The position numbers were made by a program, and so were the translations under genes. The notes beneath the pieces are model-generated. The model saw nothing but the letters and a program-made list of their open reading frames with translations, was not told the origin of the DNA and did no database searches. Positions 1 through 10,049 of a stretch of DNA of 64,000 bases are shown here, piece by piece (within the stretch, counting starts at the first letter, position 1; the number at the start of each line of letters is the position of its first letter). Source of the DNA: Mycobacterium pseudokansasii. GTDB lineage: Bacteria; Actinomycetota; Actinomycetes; Mycobacteriales; Mycobacteriaceae. The stretch covers positions 3,596,325-3,660,324 of the forward strand of contig NZ_UPHU01000001.1 of assembly GCF_900566075.1 (NCBI RefSeq). Direction: 5' to 3'.

Positions 1-1152
1 TGGACGGGTTGGTGCCGCGCACCCGACGACATTGATGAAGTTGACCACCCGGTGCGGCAGCGCCGCGATCGATGGGCTCAACGAGACGCTGTTGGCCAGG
101 CGGTGCAGGCCAAACTGCTGCGCACCGACCGGCTACGGGTGGATACCACGGTGGTGCCGGCGAATGTCTCCTCTCCCACCGACTCGAGTCTGCTGGGCAA
201 GGCGGTACGGCGGATCGCGGCGACCGGTAAGCGGATCCAGGCCGCTGGCGGCGCGGTGGGAACCCGGCTGCGGGACCGCTCGCGCGCGGCGGGTAAGCGC
301 GCGCACGCGATCGCCTCGAAACTGCGCTCCCGCGTCGCGCTGGGCCGCGACGAGGCCAAGGCCGCGGTGCTGAGCTGCACCGGTGAGTTGGCCGAGCTGG
401 CCGACACCGCAGCACGCGAGGCCCAGCGGCTGCTGGTCAACGCCAAGCGGGCGGTGCGCCGGGCCAAGGCCAAGGCCGCCGAACTGGCCGCCCGCGGTGA
501 GCACGACGCGGCGGCGGGCCGGCGGCGCGGCCGGCTGGTGCGCGCGGTCAACGACCTGGCCAAACTGCTGGATGCGACCCGACAGATCGTGGCGCAGACC
601 CGGCTGCGCATCGCCGGGCATACCCCCGACGGGGCGACCCGGCGGGTCAGCCTGCACGACGGCGATGCCCGCCCGATCGCCAAGGGCTGCCTGGGCAAAC
701 CGGTTGAGTTCGGCTATAAAGCCCAGGTCGTCGACAACGGTGACGGGATCGTGCTCGATCACACTGTCGAGCAGGGCAATCCGCCCGACGCCCCGCAACT
801 GGCGCCCGCGGTGAAACGGGTCACCACACGCGCGGGGCGCACACCGGGCACCGTCACCGCCGACCGCGGCTACGGGGAAGCCGCCGTCGATCGCGAGCTG
901 GCCGACCTGGGTGTGAAGAACGTGGTGATTCCCCGCAAAGGCAAACCCTCCCAGGCTCGGCGAGCCCAAGAGCACCGGCCCGCGTTCCGACGAACAATCA
1001 AGTGGCGCACCGGAAGCGAAGGCCGCATCACCCTCAAGCGTGGCTACGGCTGGGACCGCATCCGCATCGACACCACCGAGGGAGCCCGCATCTGGACCGG
1101 GCGCGGCGTCTTGGCCCACAACCTGGTCAAGATCAGCGCCCTCGCCGCCTGA
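1..1152 (+). mobile_element. Insertion sequence remnant, cut by the window edge, with frameshifted DDE transposase
   Basis: The translation resembles mycobacterial DDE transposases of the ISNCY/IS5-like kind. An arginine/alanine-rich helical middle (about 70-190 in the main frame) is followed by a catalytic core with VTADRGYGE and, near the end, IKWRTGSEGRI and GVLAHNLVKIS. The 5' end lies outside the window. The natural N-terminal part (LMKLTTRCGSAAIDGLNETL) reads in frame 2 from base 2. The rest (VQAKLLRTDRLRVDTTVV onward) reads in frame 1 and runs to the TGA at 1150-1152. The frames switch near 95-105, which fits one lost base. The copy is therefore probably inactive, unless a -1 programmed shift is used. 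The right end of the element probably lies between 1152 and about 1245. Exact family assignment is uncertain. Confidence 0.8.
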
Positions 1153-1259
1153 TCGACAGCGCCCAAGCCACATTCATGCCCCAAACCGGGAACCACCCGA
1201 CACAGCCGCTCACCACACACGCGGGTTTTTCAGGTCGAAGTAGCTGATAGGGCATAAGT

Positions 1260-2439
1260 GTGGCCTTTCCCTCGATCGCGGCTGATCTGGCCGCCACCTT
1301 GGATACGCTGCTGGCCAGCGAATTCAGCGAATTCCACCACGCTGATTATCTCAGCGGAGACGAAAAAGAACCCACCGTGAACGCCTGGATCTCCGTCGCT
1401 CCGCACCACGACTGTCCACCCCCGAGTCCCGATTTTGTGCAACTGTTCGGTCGCGGGGTAAGCCCGCAGCAGACGGCGGCGCTGCAAGCCACCCAGGCCG
1501 CACTGATCCTCAACTTCGGCTACCCCAGGGAGCAGGCTCTGAGCCGCCTGCATACGGCGCTGCGGCTAACCGCTGAACTGGCGGCCGGCACCGGCGGGCC
1601 TCATCTGGGATAACGAGACACGGGAAGTTTTCACCCCCGCGGCATGGACCGAACTGCGCATCGACCGATGGGCCGATCCGACGCCGGAGATCAGCGACCA
1701 CACCGTGATTCACGCCTACCAGACCGACGGCCACATGCGGGTGGTCACGCTGGGCATGGCGAAATTCGGACTGCCCGACGTCGTGGTGAACCAGCTGCCG
1801 CGGTCGGCCAGCTAGCAGGTCGGGGATCTGGTCAGTGCGTTCTGTCAGGCGATCACCGACGGATCGGTCGTCGAACGTCGCGGAGAGTTTGATCTCGACG
1901 GCCGCCGTATTGGTTCCGCTGGTAGCGGGAATGCGCCGCTCACCCTGAAGGTCGGGACGCCCGAAGCCGGTGATCCCGATAACCGGCTCCTCGAACCCAC
2001 CTTTGATCGCGGGTCCGGCGAGGATGTTCACGCTCGGCGGCATGCGGTGCTGGCCGCGGTATTCGGCGCCGGGTCACCGGTCGTCCCGATGATGCATGAC
2101 GATGCACTCAACGCCGCCAGCCAACGGGCCAGAAGCAAGCTGCCGGCGTTGCGCGCGCTATTCAACAACGGGCTGGCACCCGGTGGATTCCTGCTACTGA
2201 AGGCCCCGTTCGACGCCGCGGACGGAGTACGGGAGTGGATGTGGGTCGAGGTCTCGAGCTGGACCGATGACGCGATTACCGGGTTCCTCGTCAACGAACC
2301 GGCCAGCAGCCTGGACCTGCATGCGGGCCAGACCGTCGAGGTCGCCGAATCGACAGTCTTTGACTACATGCACAAGCGGAGCGACGGCGTGATCGACGGA
2401 AACGAGACCGAGAGACTGATCTGCAGCCGGCTGAATTAG
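1260..2439 (+). pseudogene. Broken DUF2314-domain protein gene
   Basis: A GTG at 1260 opens a frame that stops after 117 codons, but the homologous reading moves to frame 1 near 1590-1597 (GLIWDNETREVFTPAAW). It then meets an in-frame TAG at 1813-1815 and continues openly to the stop at 2437-2439. The C-terminal part (WMWVEVSSWTDDAITGFLVN, then LDLHAGQTVEV and DYMHKRSDGVIDG) matches the pattern of DUF2314/YegJ-like domains, whose function is unknown. One frameshift plus one nonsense codon in an otherwise continuous protein indicate a decayed gene next to an insertion sequence. A sequencing error could explain one lesion but hardly both. The 2047-2439 part could still be translated from an internal start. 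Confidence 0.75.
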
Positions 2440-2517
2440 GCCTCGGTGGATGCTCGTCGCCACCGCACCCGGCGCGACGGCTCCGGCTCGCTTATTTGAG
2501 GACTAGGGTGAGCCGGC

Positions 2518-3708
2518 ATGAAACTCTCCCCGCGCCGGACGCCGGCACGCCCGCTGCGGGCGACTACCGCGGCTGAAAGCTGGTTCTTGCAGCGCGGGTT
2601 ACCGACTGTGCTGACCAAGCGGTCCCGATTGCGACGGCTGTGGTCGCGGTCGGCGCCCACGCTGGCGGGCTACGCAGCATTGCACTGTTGGACTCTGCCG
2701 GTCATGCTCATCACCCACGGCGAAGATGTCGTCATCGACGACAACCCCACACCCCAAGAGTGGGTGCTTCTCACGCTCATCGCACTAGCCCCCGTTCTGA
2801 TTGTGGGGGTCGGCTGGCGGGTGTCCCGGATTTCGGACAGCCGCAAGCGTGCGATCGCAGCCACCGTAGCGGTTAGCGTCGTGGGCGTCGTGATCGTCGT
2901 CGAAACGGACCTGTCGCGCCTTCCGGATGCAGCGATCTTCACGGCACTGGTGTTGCTTCTGACCGCCAGTGGTGTCGGGTCGGTAGTCGGATGGGCGTTG
3001 CGTATCACCGTCTCGCAGTTTGCGACGATCGGCGCCCTGGCAGTGCGGGCGCTGCCGGTCGTCCTGCTGACCACGTTGGTGTTCTTCAACGGCAACGTCT
3101 GGCTCATGGCCGCGACGATCGGCGCCGAGCGACTCGGACTGGCCATTGCGTTTCTGCTCAGCATCGCCGCCGCATTCGTCGTCTCCACCACCAGGGAGCG
3201 GGTCCGGCCCATGCTGCAGTCACCCGCAGCGCTGCCCAGAGACTGTGAACGGCTGGCGCTCACACCGTTTGCGACGCTGCCCGATTCTGCGGGCAGCCCC
3301 CCGCTGACCAGGGCCGAACGCGTCAACATGGTCTTCGTGCTGGCCGTCTCGCAGCTGGTGCAGATCATGGTGGTGGCACTGCTGACCGCAGTGATCTACG
3401 TGATGCTCGGGCTGATCGTGCTGAGTTCGGCGCTGCTCGACGAATGGACCCGCGGCGCGCCCAGCAGCTCGACCGTGTTGGGACTGACGTTTCCGGTGCC
3501 CGATTCGCTGATCCACATGTGCCTGTTCCTGGGCGCGCTGACCTTCATGTACATCAGCGCTCGCGCGGTCGACGACGCCGAATACCGCACCACCTTCGTC
3601 GACCCGCTGATCGACGATCTGCATGCCACCCTGATCGCCCGCAACCGGTATCACGCCAGCATCACCGGCTACTCCCCTCGTGTTGACGCCGCTGACCACA
3701 GTGATTAA
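2518..3708 (+). CDS. Conserved mycobacterial integral membrane protein (Rv2113-like)
   Basis: The 396-residue protein has a basic N-terminus and about eight hydrophobic segments: near 52-65, 80-100, 115-130, 138-160, 170-190, 200-218, 272-305 and 330-345. A hydrophilic loop lies around 220-265. No catalytic motif is recognised. The ATG at 2518 follows a GAGCCGGC stretch and leaves nine bases before the next gene, so the two are probably cotranscribed. Their position downstream of mpa and facing it matches Rv2113-Rv2114 of M. tuberculosis as remembered. Function unknown; close to the proteasome/Pup genes by position only. Confidence 0.85.
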   Translation: MKLSPRRTPARPLRATTAAESWFLQRGLPTVLTKRSRLRRLWSRSAPTLAGYAALHCWTLPVMLITHGEDVVIDDNPTPQEWVLLTLIALAPVLIVGVGWRVSRISDSRKRAIAATVAVSVVGVVIVVETDLSRLPDAAIFTALVLLLTASGVGSVVGWALRITVSQFATIGALAVRALPVVLLTTLVFFNGNVWLMAATIGAERLGLAIAFLLSIAAAFVVSTTRERVRPMLQSPAALPRDCERLALTPFATLPDSAGSPPLTRAERVNMVFVLAVSQLVQIMVVALLTAVIYVMLGLIVLSSALLDEWTRGAPSSSTVLGLTFPVPDSLIHMCLFLGALTFMYISARAVDDAEYRTTFVDPLIDDLHATLIARNRYHASITGYSPRVDAADHSD

Positions 3709-3717
3709 CTTCGCCTG

Positions 3718-4362
3718 ATGTCCATCACCGAAGACGGAGCAGTCGGACCGGAACCACCGGCCGACCTGTCCGGGAAGCGTTACGGCGAAGTACTTCTGGT
3801 CACCCCGGGCGAGGCAGGTCCGCAAGCGACCGTCTACAACAGCTTCCCGCTCAACGACTGTCCCGCCGAGCTATGGTCGGCACTCGACCCGAAGGCGATC
3901 GCTACCGAACACGGTGCCGCGGCCGCGTTGCTCAACGGTCCGCGCTACTGGCTGATGAACGCCATCGAAAAAGCGCCCCAGGGTCCGCCGGTGATCAAGA
4001 GCTTCGGCGGGATCGAGATGCTCCGGCAGGCCACGGTCTTGTTGTCGTCGATGAACCCGGCGCCGTATACCGTCAACCAGGTCAGCCGTAATACCGTCTT
4101 CATCTTCAACGCCGGCGAAGAGATCTACGAATTGCGCGACCCCGAAGGGCAGCGCTGGGTCATGCAGACGTGGAGTCAGGTGGTCGACCCCACCCTGTCC
4201 CGAGCCGACCTGGCCAAGCTGGCGGACCGGCTGAACCTGCCCAGCGGGTGGGCCTATCAGCCGCGCAGGCTTACCGACGAGCTGCGGATCGACACCACCG
4301 CCCGCGCCGCCCGCGTCCTGCAGGACGACCTCGCCAACAGCTATTCGCTGGTGATGGCCTGA
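3718..4362 (+). CDS. Conserved hypothetical protein (Rv2114-like)
   Basis: The 214-residue soluble protein has no signal peptide or membrane segment. It begins with an acidic stretch and contains GPRYWLMNAIEK (around 77-88), a central beta-rich part (NTVFIFNAGEEIYELRDPEG) and a helical C-terminus. The segment TVFIFNAGEEIYEL...GQRWVMQTWSQ suggests a small beta-barrel or ligand-binding fold, but no family was recognised. It follows the membrane protein after nine bases. It ends only four bases from the stop of the oppositely oriented mpa gene, so no room is left for a separate terminator. Confidence 0.85.
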   Translation: MSITEDGAVGPEPPADLSGKRYGEVLLVTPGEAGPQATVYNSFPLNDCPAELWSALDPKAIATEHGAAAALLNGPRYWLMNAIEKAPQGPPVIKSFGGIEMLRQATVLLSSMNPAPYTVNQVSRNTVFIFNAGEEIYELRDPEGQRWVMQTWSQVVDPTLSRADLAKLADRLNLPSGWAYQPRRLTDELRIDTTARAARVLQDDLANSYSLVMA

Positions 4363-4366
4363 ACCG

Positions 4367-6196
4367 TTACAGGTACTGGCCCAGGTTCGACTCGGTGTCG
4401 ATGGCGCGGCTGGCGCTCGACGACTTGCCGGTGACCAGGGTGCGGATGTAGACGATCCGCTCGCCCTTCTTGCCCGAAATCCGCGCCCAGTCATCGGGGT
4501 TGGTGGTGTTGGGCAGGTCCTCGTTCTCGGCGAACTCGTCGACGATCGAGTCGAGCAAATGCTGGATCCGCAGCCCCGGTTGGCCCGTCTCGAGCACCGA
4601 CTTGATCGCGTTCTTCTTGGCCCGGTCGACAACGTTTTGGATCATCGCCCCGGAGTTGAAGTCCTTGAAGTACATGACTTCCTTGTCACCGTTGGCGTAG
4701 GTGACCTCCAGGAACCGGTTGTCGTCGATCTCGGCGTACATCCGCTCGACGACTTTCTCGATCATCGCCTTGATGCAGACGGTGCGGTCGCCGCCGAACT
4801 CGGCGAGGTCGTCGGCGTGCAGCGGCAGCGCCTCGGTCAGGTACTTCGAGAAGATGTCTTGCGCCGCTTCGGCATCCGGACGCTCGATCTTGATCTTCAC
4901 GTCCAGGCGTCCGGGCCGCAGGATCGCCGGGTCGATCATGTCCTCCCGGTTGGAGGCGCCGATCACGATGACGTTCTCCAGCCCTTCCACCCCGTCGATC
5001 TCGCTCAGCAGCTGCGGAACCACCGTCGTCTCGACATCAGAGGACACACCGGTACCGCGGGTGCGGAAGATCGAATCCATCTCATCGAAGAACACGATCA
5101 CCGGCGTGCCTTCGGAGGCCTTCTCCCGGGCCCGCTGGAAGATCAGCCGGATGTGGCGCTCGGTCTCGCCGACGAACTTGTTCAGCAACTCGGGGCCCTT
5201 GATGTTGAGGAAGTAGGACTTGGCCTCGCGGGCGTCGTCACCGCGAACCTCGGCCATCTTCTTGGCCAGCGAGTTGGCCACCGCCTTGGCGATCAAGGTC
5301 TTACCGCAGCCGGGCGGGCCGTACAGCAACACACCCTTGGGCGGGCGCAGCGCGTACTCGCGGTACAACTCCTTGTGTAGGAAGGGTAGTTCCACCGCAT
5401 CGCGGATCTGCTCGATCTGGCGAGTCAAGCCGCCGATGTCCTCGTAGCTGACGTCCGGCACCTCTTCCAGCACCAGGTCCTCGACCTCGGCCTTGGGAAT
5501 GCGCTCGAAGGCGTATCCCGCTTTGGTGTCGACCAGCAGCGAGTCGCCGGGCCGCAGCTTGCGCGGCCGGGTGTCGTCGTTGAGAGCGTCGGGAATTCCG
5601 TCGGGCAGGTCCTCGGCGACCAACGGTTCGGCCAGCCACACGATGCGTTCCTCGTCGGCGTGGCCGACCACCAGTGCCCGGTGACCATCGGCGAGGATCT
5701 CACGCAACGTCGAAATCTCGCCTACCGATTCGAACCTGCCCGCCTCGACGACGGTCAACGCTTCGTTGAGCCGGACCGTTTGGCCCTTCTTGAGGGAGTT
5801 GGCATCGATGTTCGGAGAGCATGTCAGGCGCATCTTGCGACCCGATGTGAAGACGTCGACGGTGTCGTCGTCGTGGGTGGCCAGCAGCACGCCGTAGCCG
5901 CTGGGCGGCTGCCCCAGCCGGTCGACCTCCTCACGCAGCGCCAGCAATTGCTGGCGGGCTTCTTTAAGAGTTTCCATTAATTTCGAATTGCGCGCGGCAA
6001 GAGAGTCGATACGGGCTTCGAGCTGATGCACATCGCGGGCGGGTCGCGACGGGTTCTGGTGCGCGAGCGCGTTCTCCAGTTGCTCGCGCAGTAGCGCGGC
6101 TTCACGCCGCAACTGTTCCAGTTCGGCAGCATCGGTGCTGGGCAGGGGCATATCGCGGGGTGTCCCGAATGCTTCAGAACGCTCTGATTCAGCCAT
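4367..6196 (-). CDS. mpa: Proteasome-associated AAA ATPase Mpa (ARC)
   Basis: This is the 609-residue hexameric unfoldase that recognises Pup-tagged proteins and threads them into the 20S proteasome in the cytoplasm. Features in order: N-terminal coiled coil (about 25-95) that binds Pup, tandem OB domains (about 100-235), AAA module with Walker A GPPGCGKT (near 296) and Walker [11 protein letters not shown], and arginine-finger region [11 protein letters not shown]. The C-terminal Gln-Tyr-Leu tail opens the proteasome gate. Length and termini agree with M. tuberculosis Rv2115c. The ATG at 6196 is preceded by a GAAAGGAGGG ribosome site. pup, dop and prcBA are not in this window. Confidence 0.98.
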   Translation of the reverse strand: MAESERSEAFGTPRDMPLPSTDAAELEQLRREAALLREQLENALAHQNPSRPARDVHQLEARIDSLAARNSKLMETLKEARQQLLALREEVDRLGQPPSGYGVLLATHDDDTVDVFTSGRKMRLTCSPNIDANSLKKGQTVRLNEALTVVEAGRFESVGEISTLREILADGHRALVVGHADEERIVWLAEPLVAEDLPDGIPDALNDDTRPRKLRPGDSLLVDTKAGYAFERIPKAEVEDLVLEEVPDVSYEDIGGLTRQIEQIRDAVELPFLHKELYREYALRPPKGVLLYGPPGCGKTLIAKAVANSLAKKMAEVRGDDAREAKSYFLNIKGPELLNKFVGETERHIRLIFQRAREKASEGTPVIVFFDEMDSIFRTRGTGVSSDVETTVVPQLLSEIDGVEGLENVIVIGASNREDMIDPAILRPGRLDVKIKIERPDAEAAQDIFSKYLTEALPLHADDLAEFGGDRTVCIKAMIEKVVERMYAEIDDNRFLEVTYANGDKEVMYFKDFNSGAMIQNVVDRAKKNAIKSVLETGQPGLRIQHLLDSIVDEFAENEDLPNTTNPDDWARISGKKGERIVYIRTLVTGKSSSASRAIDTESNLGQYL

Positions 6197-6490
6197 GTTG
6201 CCCTCCTTTCCCGCACCGGGAGCGGTGCGGCGGATACCTCAACGCTACCGGCCATCGCCAGTTCATGTGCGGAACCAAATGCCGCCGGAAATAACAAATT
6301 GTTTCGCGCTGGTAATCTCGGCTTCCACTCGGCCCGATCGAAAGGAGCGCCGCGACCGTGAAATCCCTCGCCACAGCCAGTGCGGCCGGCGCCCGCAGCG
6401 GTGCCGCAGCCGACAGTGTGACATCGGTTGCAGTGTCGGTCTCCTCAACGCGACCCGCCGTGTACCGCCGATAGCCGGGCCAGCCGCTGG

Positions 6491-7120
6491 ATGCATCGCC
6501 ACCTCCGCAGAGCCTGCATCGCCGTGAGCGTCGTCGCCATCGTGGCGGCGCAGCTCTCGGGATGTTCGCGGCACGAGTCCGCGAGGTCTTCTGTCCCGTC
6601 GGTACCCCCCGCCACGTCCACCCCGGTGGCGCCGAGGCCGGCCGCCTCCCTGCCTTCCCCCGAGGCCTTGGTCGAGGTGTTGTCCCGGCTAGCCGACCCG
6701 GCGGTCGCCGGAGCCGCCAAGACAAGCCTCGTCGAGGACGCAACTCCGCAGACGGCCGCCGCCCTGGACCGGTTCACCACCGCTGCCCGAGACGGCGGCT
6801 ACCTGCCACTGAGTTTCGCGGCGAGCAACATCACGTCGTCGGACGTGGACCCGACCAACGTGACGGCCACCATCGTCGTCACCACGGCCAAACCCGACGA
6901 TCACGAATTCACCTTCCCGATGGAATTCAAACCCACCCAGGGTGGTTGGCAGCTATCGCGGCGAACCGCGGAGATGCTGTTGGCCCTCAGCAGTTCTCGA
7001 GCCTCGTCGCCGGCTCCCGGCCCCGCGCCGGCCCCGGAACCAAACCCCGCCCCGGCACCGGAACCCAACCCAGTCCCGGCACCGGAACCCAACCCGCCGT
7101 CGCCGGCGCCGTCCGGCTGA
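6491..7120 (+). CDS. lppK: Lipoprotein LppK
   Basis: The 209-residue secreted lipoprotein starts with a short basic segment, a hydrophobic core ([14 protein letters not shown]) and the lipobox LSGC, so Cys around residue 25 should be lipidated. A Ser/Pro/Thr-rich linker follows. The globular part, with [18 protein letters not shown] and [12 protein letters not shown], looks like the small beta-sheet domain of mycobacterial low-molecular-weight lipoproteins. The C-terminus carries Pro-Ala repeats of the type PAPEPNP. The ATG at 6491 was chosen over 6428 because it places the signal peptide at the N-terminus. It diverges from mpa like Rv2116. Biochemical role unknown. Confidence 0.88.
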   Translation: MHRHLRRACIAVSVVAIVAAQLSGCSRHESARSSVPSVPPATSTPVAPRPAASLPSPEALVEVLSRLADPAVAGAAKTSLVEDATPQTAAALDRFTTAARDGGYLPLSFAASNITSSDVDPTNVTATIVVTTAKPDDHEFTFPMEFKPTQGGWQLSRRTAEMLLALSSSRASSPAPGPAPAPEPNPAPAPEPNPVPAPEPNPPSPAPSG

Positions 7121-7128
7121 GCGCGCAG

Positions 7129-7422
7129 ATGTGGATCGGCTGGCTCGAATTCGACGTGCTGCTGGGCGACGTGCGGTCACTGAAACAAAAGCGGTCGGTG
7201 GTTCGTCCCGTTGTCGCCGAACTGCAGCGCAAGTTCAGCGTGTCCGCCGCCGAGACGGGCTCGCGAGATCTCTACCGTCGCGCCGGCATCGGAGTGGCCA
7301 CGGTGTCAGGCGACCGCAGTCACGCCGTCGACGTCCTCGACGCGGCCGAACGGTTGGTCGCCGCACACCCCGAGTTGGAGTTGCTGTCGGTGCGCCGGGG
7401 TCTGCACCGCAGTGACGATTAG
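7129..7422 (+). CDS. DUF503 family protein (Rv2117-like)
   Basis: The 97-residue protein begins MWIGWLEFDVLLGDVRSLK and contains KRSVVRPVVAELQRKF. This is the typical DUF503 start: a beta strand, the LKxKRSVV motif and a helix. It starts eight bases after lppK, so the two are probably one transcript. Family members are small ferredoxin-like proteins without an established reaction; some have been discussed in connection with ribosome maturation. Nothing in this copy narrows the role. It ends 17 bases before the stop of the opposing trmI gene. Confidence 0.88.
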   Translation: MWIGWLEFDVLLGDVRSLKQKRSVVRPVVAELQRKFSVSAAETGSRDLYRRAGIGVATVSGDRSHAVDVLDAAERLVAAHPELELLSVRRGLHRSDD

Positions 7423-7439
7423 CACGACGACTGGCGAGA

Positions 7440-8342
<903 letters not shown>

Positions 8343-8355
8343 TTAGGCTGCGAGC

Positions 8356-9225
8356 ATGACGGACCAGCTAACACCCCGCGCGGATCTGGGGATCCGGCCG
8401 GCGCTGTCACCGTCGCGCGCGGCCGACTTCAAGCAATGCCCGCTGCTGTACCGGTTCCGGGCGATCGACCGGCTACCCGAGGCCCCATCGGCGCCACAGC
8501 TACGCGGATCGGTCGTGCACGCCGCACTCGAACAGCTCTACGCACTGCCCGCGGTGCAGCGCGTCCCGGAGACCGCGCGGTCGCTGGTCGAGTCGGCCTG
8601 GGAGCAGGTGATCGCCGGCGAGCCCGACCTGGCCGGTGGCCTGCGACCACAGGAACTGCTCGACGAGGCACGCGCCTTGCTGTCGGGGTACTACCGGCTG
8701 GAGGACCCGACACGGTTCGACCCGCAATGTTGCGAGCACCGCGTGGAGGTGGAGCTGGCCGACGGCACGCTGTTGCGCGGCTATATCGACCGGATCGACG
8801 TCGCCGCCACCGGCGAGTTGCGGGTGGTCGACTACAAGACGGGTAAGGCGCCGCCGGCCGCACGAGCGCTGGCCGAGTTCAAGGCACTGTTCCAGATGAA
8901 GTTCTACGGGGTGGCGCTGTTTCGGTCGCGTGGCGTGCTGCCCGCCCGGCTGCGCCTGATCTACCTGGCCGACGGCCAGGTGCTGGACTACTCGCCGGAC
9001 CGTGACGAGCTGCTGCGTTTCGAGAAGACGTTGATGGCGATCTGGCGTGCGATCCAATCCGCGGGCAAGTCAGGAGATTTCCGTCCGAATCCGTCCCGGC
9101 TGTGCGATTGGTGTCCGCACCAGGCGCATTGCCCGGCCTTCGGCGGAACGCCGCCGCGATACCCCGGTTGGCCGAATCATCCGAGCGCCGATACCGTTTC
9201 GCGCCCGAGCGAACCGGCGGCATGA
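8356..9225 (+). CDS. RecB-family PD-(D/E)XK nuclease, probable Fe-S type (Rv2119-like)
   Basis: The 289-residue protein opens with SPSRAADFKQCPLLYRF, the start of the RecB-like nuclease domain. It contains the active-site strand GELRVVDYKTG (Asp and Lys around 158-160) and ends with the cysteine group CDWCPHQAHC. One early Cys (about 28) plus three late Cys is the layout of the 4Fe-4S staple in AddB/Cas4-type nucleases, so a cluster is inferred. It has no helicase domain, so it is a stand-alone nuclease, probably in DNA repair. It diverges from trmI and overlaps the next gene by four bases. Confidence 0.9.
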   Translation: MTDQLTPRADLGIRPALSPSRAADFKQCPLLYRFRAIDRLPEAPSAPQLRGSVVHAALEQLYALPAVQRVPETARSLVESAWEQVIAGEPDLAGGLRPQELLDEARALLSGYYRLEDPTRFDPQCCEHRVEVELADGTLLRGYIDRIDVAATGELRVVDYKTGKAPPAARALAEFKALFQMKFYGVALFRSRGVLPARLRLIYLADGQVLDYSPDRDELLRFEKTLMAIWRAIQSAGKSGDFRPNPSRLCDWCPHQAHCPAFGGTPPRYPGWPNHPSADTVSRPSEPAA

Positions 9226-10049
9226 ACGGTTGCTTCTACCGTCGCCTCGGCGGCGACGGTGAATACCAGGTCTTCGACTCCAGCGACTACACGCGAAGCA
9301 ACTGGAATCCCGAAATCCAGCATGGCTCACCCCCGTTGGCGCTTCTGACCAAGCTGATCGAAGAGTTGTCCGCGGACTCGGGGCTGCGGATCGGCAGGCT
9401 GGGCCTCGACATTCTCGGAGCGATCCCGGTGGCCCCGGTGCGGGCCAGGGCCTGGGTAGAACGCCCGGGGTCGCGGGTCTGCCTGACGGTCGCCGAGCTG
9501 CGCGCCGATCGCGCGGACGGATCCACCCGGGCGGTGGCCCGGGTGACGGCATGGCTGATGGCGGTCAGTGACACCGCCGACGTCGCATCAGAGCGGTATC
9601 CGCCGGTGGTGGAAGCATCCGCCGAGGCCCTTCCGGCCGTCTTCGCCGACGCCGGCGGCTATTTCGATGCGATCAACTGGCGCCCCCAACAGTCCGACGG
9701 GCAATCGGGCGCCGTGTCCTGGTTCACCCCAACGGCTCACATCGTCGACACCGACCCCACTACGGCGCTGCAGCGGCTTGCGGCCGTGGTGGACTGCGCC
9801 AACGGTGTCGGTGCGGTCCTGGACCCGAATCGGTTCGTTTTCATGAACACCGACACCGTGGTGCACCTGCATCGACTTCCAGCCGGTGACGATTTCGCGC
9901 TGCGCGCTCGCGCATCGGTCGGCCCCGACGGCGTGGGTGTGACCACCGCTGAGGTCTACGACAAGACCGGCTTCCTCGGCACCTCGGCCCAGACGCTCCT
10001 CGTCCAGCGCCGGTGCCCAGCTGATCCGATGGTGGCGACCCGCCGCTAG
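9222..10049 (+). CDS. Acyl-CoA thioesterase-like protein (double hotdog)
   Basis: The 275-residue protein fits the TesB-like/4HBT_3 double-hotdog thioesterase family. The N-terminal half has SDYTRSNWNPEIQHGSPP and LALLTKLIEEL. The second half has RLAAVVDCANGVGAVLDP and a closing beta sheet with TTAEVYDKTGFLGTSAQTLL. The ATG at 9222 overlaps the upstream stop as ATGA, which suggests translational coupling to the nuclease gene. Substrate unknown, probably an acyl-CoA. As remembered, H37Rv goes from Rv2119 to Rv2120c, so this gene and the flavoprotein after it look like an insertion into the backbone. Its stop shares the CTAG tetramer with that of the opposing gene. Confidence 0.78.
   Translation: MNGCFYRRLGGDGEYQVFDSSDYTRSNWNPEIQHGSPPLALLTKLIEELSADSGLRIGRLGLDILGAIPVAPVRARAWVERPGSRVCLTVAELRADRADGSTRAVARVTAWLMAVSDTADVASERYPPVVEASAEALPAVFADAGGYFDAINWRPQQSDGQSGAVSWFTPTAHIVDTDPTTALQRLAAVVDCANGVGAVLDPNRFVFMNTDTVVHLHRLPAGDDFALRARASVGPDGVGVTTAEVYDKTGFLGTSAQTLLVQRRCPADPMVATRR

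Noticed and set aside
1180..1245. Intrinsic terminator or exact inverted-repeat end of the insertion sequence
   Set aside because: GCGGGTTTTT has a T-run but no convincing stem before it, and the left end of the element is outside the window, so the end cannot be matched.
4559..5380. 273-residue plus-strand frame opposite mpa
   Set aside because: It is antisense to the AAA domain of Mpa, with low-complexity His/Leu/Asp composition.
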